A DNA stretch of 64,000 bases, taken from positions 46,219,153 to 46,283,152 of the forward strand of contig OZ005657.1 in the NCBI GenBank assembly GCA_963930645.1. Reading direction: 5' to 3'. Positions within the stretch are counted from its first letter, which is position 1. The number at the start of each line of letters is the position of its first letter. The translations under genes were made by a program, and so were the position numbers. Positions 59,114 to 64,000 of the stretch are shown here, one piece after another. The notes beneath the pieces were generated by a model that did not search any database, was not told the origin of the DNA, and worked only from the letters and a program-made list of their open reading frames with translations. Origin of the DNA: Salticus scenicus (lineage: Eukaryota > Arthropoda > Arachnida > Araneae > Salticidae).

Positions 59114-59570
59114 AAGAAAGAACAATTTAAAAATTATCAGGTAACAAACTAATTTCTTGAACACTTCACTTAAGTTTAATGAAACTTGAATTTAGTTGTT
59201 TTTTCCCCCCTAAAATTTTAAGTCCAATTCTCTAATTGTTTCATAGTACATTCATAAACCAATTATGAATAAAAAAATTAAATGTTATTAATTCTCATTA
59301 AGAATGGAAAGGATATCTCAAGAACATAACAAAATAATGTTAATGAATAATGAATAATGACATAAACCTACTGTTAGTGTTAGCACCGCATTAATTATAA
59401 TTAATTATTTTCTTCGTTTACGGAATAAACATCGAAGATGCTCGAATTAGTGGGAAAGGGAAACGAAAAGGAAATGTATGCAGGAATTAAAGTTGAAGTT
59501 AATTTAAAGATCGGAGGCTAAGTAACTAACAAAACTTATAAAAATATTCATAATTTCAAAATTCCCAGGG
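58362..59570. mobile_element. candidate element with GGGAATTTT inverted ends
   Basis: CGGGAATTTAAAACC at the left and minus-strand CCCTGGGAATTTTG at the right, with AAAAAACC immediately outside both ends (58354-58361, 59571-59578). The low complexity of that 8-mer makes the duplication uncertain. G-run motifs crowd the left end, as in the hAT-type MITE at 1938. The interior is AT-rich with poly-A at about 59083-59111. Confidence 0.4.
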
Positions 59571-59616
59571 AAAAAACCATTATTATTCCATTACTTTTAT
59601 TTCTCGACATTTTCCT

Positions 59617-60175
59617 GTGTATGTATGGGTTGCGGTGGCCCGGCACCGAGCTCGCAATTTGAAGATTGCTGGTTCGACACTCGAGTCGGCCCATCGACGA
59701 GATATTACAATAGACCCTGGACGAGTAAAATTTTTGCTACCGAAGATCACATTCCCATCATTCACCGTTTTACTCGTCAAATCGATTTTTCTACCACTTC
59801 CACCAAAGCAAGTTTCCCCCAACTCTGTTTTATATTTCGATTGGGGATAAATTAAACATAAACCAAAACCCAAAAACTACATTACCTGAAATGAAAAGCA
59901 AATAATCTAATCCTTGTTGTTGATTCAAAACTGTTCTGTTTTACTTATCTTTGGAGTTTTCGTGATAAGAGGAACAAACCATTTAAAATATGCAAAATCT
60001 CAAGATGGTTCGATGGTTGGTTGAATGGGTTTTAAGTCGCACTATTGCTGCGCAAACAAAATCCCAAGAACCAGTTGCCAAGAAAGCGGTTACTGCCAAA
60101 AGAAGGCGCAAAAACCGCAGTGATGTTTCGGAAATTTTTCTCCATAATCAGTATTCACCTTGTTTTCTCAAAAAA
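59617..60175 (+). mobile_element. tRNA-headed retroposon (family D), long copy
   Basis: The head GGGTTGCGGTGGCCCGGCAC ... GATTGCTGGTTCGACACTCG has A- and B-box spacing. The body includes TTTCTACCACTTCCACCAAA and CAAGAACCAGTTGCCAAGAA. The region from about 59740 is repeated inverted at 61640-62040. Confidence 0.6.
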
Positions 60176-60819
60176 AAAAAAAAAAAGTTGATTACTGAAA
60201 AAAACCGTAATGATAGGTGAGAATTACTCCCTCTCGTCTCAACCGGAAACTCAAAGGACCAGAAGCGTCTGCTAAGAAAAATGCGCTCCGCCTACAAATA
60301 CCGTGAATAAGAAATCTGTACTTTATTAGTATATCTGATCGATGAGTTGGCTACAGACCGTATGTACACTATTGGTGGCTGGTGTATGTAAAATCCACTG
60401 ATCTGAAGAACAACTGGAGGGAATTGCTAGAACGGTTTTTGCGTGCCGTTTTTGGAAGGTTTGTCTTCCGAGCGTTGCATGGCAGAAAGCATTTGATATC
60501 TTTATATTTCAAAGTAAAATTGTGTAAAGGTTGTCTGTTAGAACAAAAATATGCTAAACATGATATTACAATTTTAAATTTAATTCTTTAAAGAGTGTAA
60601 TAGTAATAGACGACCCGACAAATGTTGCTTGCCGTGCAAGGTTTGACTCTGTACGGCAAATTATTGCAAAAAGATTGGCACGCACGAACACTGTGTAAAG
60701 GTATTGGAAGCATTTGCTCCAGTTGTTCTTCAGCTCAGTGGTAAAATCAGACGTGGCCGTAGAGTTCTCCAAGTTCCCAACCAAATTATACCTTTGGGAG
60801 TCACCATCGAGCAAATAAA
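60176..60819. other. SINE B fragments and unassigned sequence
   Basis: TACACTATTGGTGGCTGGTG near 60364 and ACCTTTGGGAGTCACCATC near 60790 are short family B pieces; the short open frames between them are unsupported. Confidence 0.45.
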
Positions 60820-61316
60820 CACTCAGCAGCAAAATTATCCGAGCACTAGCAATAATTCCTGTCTAAAAAAGTTCACTTAATACTGCTTTGTTAAGTAAAT
60901 CCTTGTCGAGTCTAAGTTCTTAGTCTAAGAACAGGATTCATCAAGGATTTATTTAATAAAACAATTCTAAGTGTACACTTTTGATATCGATTGGTTGGGT
61001 TTTACATCGCACTAGTGCTGCGCAGTGGGCAATTGGCGACGGTCTGGGACTCACCCCAGAGGTGGTCCGGAGACATGCCATCACAATTTTGATCCTCCAC
61101 TGAAAGGATGGCTCTCCCGCTTCGGTGACCCCCAGAGGTATAATTTTGATGGGAACATGGAGGACATTGCGGCCACGACAGATTTTACGTGCACCAGCCA
61201 CCATTAGTGTACACGACGGTCTTTGGCCGGCTCGAGTACCGAACCCGCAATCTTCCAATTGCCCCTTTTTATATCGGAATTATTGTCTAATGCTCGGATA
61301 CTTTTGCAGGCGACTG
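60820..61316. mobile_element. TcM MITE interrupted by SINE family B
   Basis: The left part (60820-60989) and right part (61265-61316) are TcM ends; CTTTTGATATCG and CTTTTTATATCG border the SINE as a 12-bp duplication with one change. TA follows the right end. Confidence 0.82.
60990..61264 (-). mobile_element. SINE family B inside a TcM MITE
   Basis: On the minus strand: GATTGCGGGTTCGGTACTCG (B box), ACACTAATGGTGGCTGGTGC, ATACCTCTGGGGGTCACC, CAGACCGTCGCCAATTGCCC, and a tail AAAACCCAACCAAT. The 5' part of the head is truncated. Confidence 0.85.
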
Positions 61317-61323
61317 TACAAGT

Positions 61324-61640
61324 AGTACAGCGCCTAGAATATATAGTGTGGCAAGCGCTTATGATCGAGTGATTAAAATACTGCTGAAAAAAATTAAGCT
61401 TCCCAGATGGCGGTGCGATCGAATTTTTTTTGCTCAAATCGAAGAGCTGATTGGCTTTTCCCAGTTTCGTCTATTCAATCACGTGATCTAAGCACATTAT
61501 TAACCAATAGGGAGTCTCGGTTTTGATTTCGTGACACTAGCTTCAATTACAGTGACATCTGGAGAGAGGCTTAATTTTTTTAGTACAATTTTATTTGCCG
61601 CTTTCCACACTGTTTATTCTAGACGCTGTACTCGTAGAGT
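61324..61640. repeat. fold-back element, ~90-bp imperfect arms
   Basis: The left arm AGTACAGCGCCTAGAATATA ... AAAAAATTAAGC is matched inverted at about 61550-61640 (GGCTTAATTTTTTTAG ... TCTAGACGCTGTACT). Probably an old MITE lying next to the TcM end. Confidence 0.65.
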
Positions 61641-62040
61641 TCAGATTTCCTCTGCAGTCTATGGAGAAAAATTCCCGGAACACCACTGCGATCTTTGTGC
61701 CTTCTTTTGGCGATAATCGCTTTCTTAGCAACTGGTTCTTAGGATTTTACATGTTTTAAATGACTTGTTTTTCTTACCAACAAAACTCCAAAGAAAAGTC
61801 AAACAAAACAGCTTTCAATCAATAACAAGGATTAGATTACTTGCTTTTGATTTCAGCTAGTGCAGGTTGTGGTATGTGTTTAATTTATTCCCAATCGAAA
61901 TATAAAACAGCGATAACAAAGGTGGTGGAAACTTGCTTTGGTGGAAGTGAAATGTCAGTTTTGAGGTGAAAAAATCGGTTTGACGAATGAACTGGTGGAA
62001 TAGTGGGGATGTGATGTTCAGAAGCAAAAAGTTTACAAGT
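61641..62040 (-). mobile_element. family D retroposon, inverted relative to 59.6 kb
   Basis: GTGCCTTCTTTTGGCGATAA, AGCAACTGGTTCTTAGGATT, AACAAGGATTAGATTACTTG, TTATTCCCAATCGAAATATA and ACTTGCTTTGGTGGAAGTGA are, in reverse, the segments of 59740-60175. The head is missing. Confidence 0.7.
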
Positions 62041-62050
62041 CCAGGGGCTA

Positions 62051-62406
62051 GGGTTACATACAAACGGAACGCTTGCAACTTCGATGACGTAAATTCTGCA
62101 ATTTTTTTTGCAAATACTGTCGGCAGCAAAAGTATCCGAGCACTGGCAAAAATTCCTATATAAAAAAGGTATACTGAATGCAGTTTTGTTAAATAAATCC
62201 TTGTCGAATCCTGTTCTTAGTCAGTCTAAGAACAGGATTCGACAAGGATTTATTTAACAAAACAGTGTTAAGGGTGCCTTTTTTTACATAGGAATTTTTG
62301 CTAGTGTTCGGATACTTTTGCTGCCGACTGTAGTCATACATTTGGAACGCTCGCAAACGGTTGCACGCGGCTTTGCAAACGGAAGTGTTTCATTTGTATG
62401 TACCCC
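62051..62406. mobile_element. composite MITE with internal TcM, CTA-flanked
   Basis: Outer GGGTTACATACAAACGGAAC and its counterpart near 62385-62406 enclose a TcM at 62117-62330. CTA is found directly outside both ends (62048-62050, 62407-62409). Confidence 0.8.
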
Positions 62407-62502
62407 CTACTAGTCGGTGGGGATCACTGAAACAGGGTGATAAATAATTCGCGGTTTAGTGGTATTCGAAATCTAGGGGGAAAAAAACAAAACAAAATCA
62501 AA

Positions 62503-62842
62503 ATGCCGGATTTTCTTTAAGCAAGAGAATGAAAAAGGGAGAACGATGCACTCTTTTTCTTGAAATTTAATAATCATGATGAAGTTAGAAATTCTATATA
62601 CATTTTATACATTATTTACAGAAAAAAATACTTTAAGGAACATTATTCCAAATCTAATGAACTTTCATTGTGAGAGATCGAAAAATTCAATCTTCGAACG
62701 CAGTCGAAGAATCAAAATCTAAAATCTAAACTAAAACTTTTATTGGCTGTTGCCAAAATCTAAAACAAAAACATTTAAGTTCTTCTGTTTTCTTTCAGCG
62801 GCGACGCAGCGCCGTCTAAAAGGAATTGATTGTACTACACAA
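62503..62842 (-). repeat. probable LTR at the right edge
   Basis: The minus strand begins TGTGTAGTACAATCAATTCC directly after a purine run (CGGCGGGGAGT at 62843-62855), i.e. polypurine tract then LTR start, contains CAATAAAAG, and may end at CCGGCA. The internal region would extend rightwards beyond the window. A hairpin GAACTCTGTAAGAGTTC adjoins the purine run. Confidence 0.4.
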
Positions 62843-62920
62843 CTCCCCGCCGTGAACTCTTACAGAGTTCACAAATCAAAAATCTCATTAAATCAAAAAC
62901 AAATCTCAATCTGAACAAAT

Positions 62921-63720
62921 TCTGATAATCTTAAATTTAACAAAATTCTAAATATTCTATTAATACTAAAAACACATAATCAGTTTTTTTTTTTTTTTTC
63001 AAAATATCAACAGTTATATAATATCAAATACAAATGTAAACAATATTTTCTAAAGTACAGTCGGTAACAGAAGTGTCCGAACACTAGCAAAAATTCCTAT
63101 GTAAAAAAAGGACACTTCATACGGTTTTGTTAAATAAATCCTTATCGAATCATGTTCTTACACTGACTAAGAACAGGATTCGACAAGGATTTACTTAACA
63201 AAACCGTATGAAGGGTGTTTTTTTTACATAGGAATTTTTGCTAGTGTTCGGACACTTTTGTTACCGACTGTACTATAATTAAATCAATAAAGGATTAAAT
63301 CAAAAATTAAACTGAAATATCAATGTTAATGTTTCTGATAATCTTAAATTTAACAAAATTCTAAATATTCTATTGATACTAAAAACACATAATCAGTTTT
63401 TTTTTCAAAATATCATCAGTTATCTAATATCAAATACAAATGTAAACAATATTTTACTAAAGTACTATAATTAAATCAATAAAGGATTAAATCAAAAAAT
63501 TAAACTGAAATATCAATGTTAATGTTTCTGATAATCTTAAATTTAACAAAATTCTAAATATTCTATTGATACTAAAAACACATAATCAGTTTTTTTTTTT
63601 TCAAAATATCAACAGTTATCTAATATCAAATACAAATGTAAACAATATTTTACTAAAGTACTATAATTAAATCAATAAAGGATTAAATCAAAAAATTAAA
63701 CTGAAATATCAATGTTAAAC
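62921..63720. repeat. 193-bp tandem repeat, three units, first split by a MITE
   Basis: TCTGATAATCTTAAATTTAA starts at 62921, 63334 and 63527. Units 2 and 3 are 193 bp apart; unit 1 is longer because of the TcM at 63058-63270. Confidence 0.88.
63058..63270. mobile_element. TcM MITE, 213 bp, with empty sites alongside
   Basis: Ends CAGTCGGTAACAGAAGTGTC and inverse, flanked by TA. Units 2 and 3 of the surrounding repeat read TAAAGTACTATAATT without the MITE, so the target TA and its duplication are directly visible. Confidence 0.95.
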
Positions 63721-64000
63721 ATAAAGCAAACACATTATTATTTAAACAATTAACTCTTAGTTACCAAATATAAACAAACTGAAATATAGAGATAATAACA
63801 CATGCACAGTTTTAATGTTTTCAATTATCAAATAAAATTCACTAAATTATTCAAAAAAGGATATCAAATATTCTGAAAATTAAAGAAAAAGTGTTCATTA
63901 AAATAAAGGTTTTTAAAGTTCAAAATTTTCTGAAAAGTTTATATTATTTTAGCAGTTCGTAGCATTAAAGTTTTTAGTTAAGTCAATTCCAGTGGGTATA
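63721..64000. other. unassigned AT-rich DNA
   Basis: No feature recognised. Confidence 0.4.

Overview
This is an AT-rich (roughly two-thirds A+T by eye), intron-scale, repeat-dominated piece of an animal nuclear genome, most probably arthropod and plausibly spider or another arachnid (inferred from the style of the Ty3/gypsy, mariner, SINE and MITE copies; I could not run a search). There is no bacterial-type gene organisation. Nearly everything I can name is a transposable element or a relic of one. The one host-type gene is an intronless Gemin2-like frame on the minus strand at 53.85-54.65 kb.

Layout. 0-6.5 kb: mostly unassigned AT-rich DNA with an hAT-type MITE (1938-2326) bounded by a perfect 8-bp duplication. 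6.5-11.0 kb: a minus-strand Ty3/gypsy element with both LTRs, PBS and PPT, but with gag joined almost directly to integrase; protease, RT and RNase H are missing and the frame is broken several times. 12.0-31.1 kb: a second, plus-strand Ty3/gypsy relic (LTR, gag, protease, RT). Its gag is cut in two by a 16.2-kb insertion (12978-29144) with matching inverted ends. Inside that insertion lies an 8.6-kb TA-flanked element (13311-21920), which itself contains a SINE, three consecutive tandem arrays (16.5-19.0 kb) and MITEs. The RT part is cut by a 110-bp palindrome whose central TA is occupied by a 213-bp Tc1-type MITE.

31-39 kb: a 1.15-kb element with a perfect 8-bp duplication (32635-33786), a SINE nested in a SINE (34.3-34.8 kb), a tRNA-Asn-like SINE, a mariner transposase relic (35.4-36.0 kb) and a near-perfect 47-bp-arm hairpin (38.5 kb). 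39.1-46.7 kb: a 7.6-kb TTA-flanked, PIF/Harbinger-like element, inserted next to a broken DDE-transposase-type reading frame (46.74-47.47 kb). 48.9-51.2 kb: a degenerate ~170-bp repeat region that received two TA-flanked elements. 52-54.7 kb: short tandem repeats and the Gemin2-like gene, whose 3' end is duplicated in tandem. 54.8-64 kb: a dense mosaic of palindromic Tc1-type MITEs, composite MITEs and tRNA-derived SINEs inserted in one another, ending in a probable LTR and a 193-bp tandem repeat.

The elements do not form a pathway. Their value is as a stratigraphy: most insertions can be ordered because each interrupts a recognisable older sequence, and several have empty-site evidence inside the window. 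I found no CRISPR array, no rRNA and no convincing functional tRNA gene.
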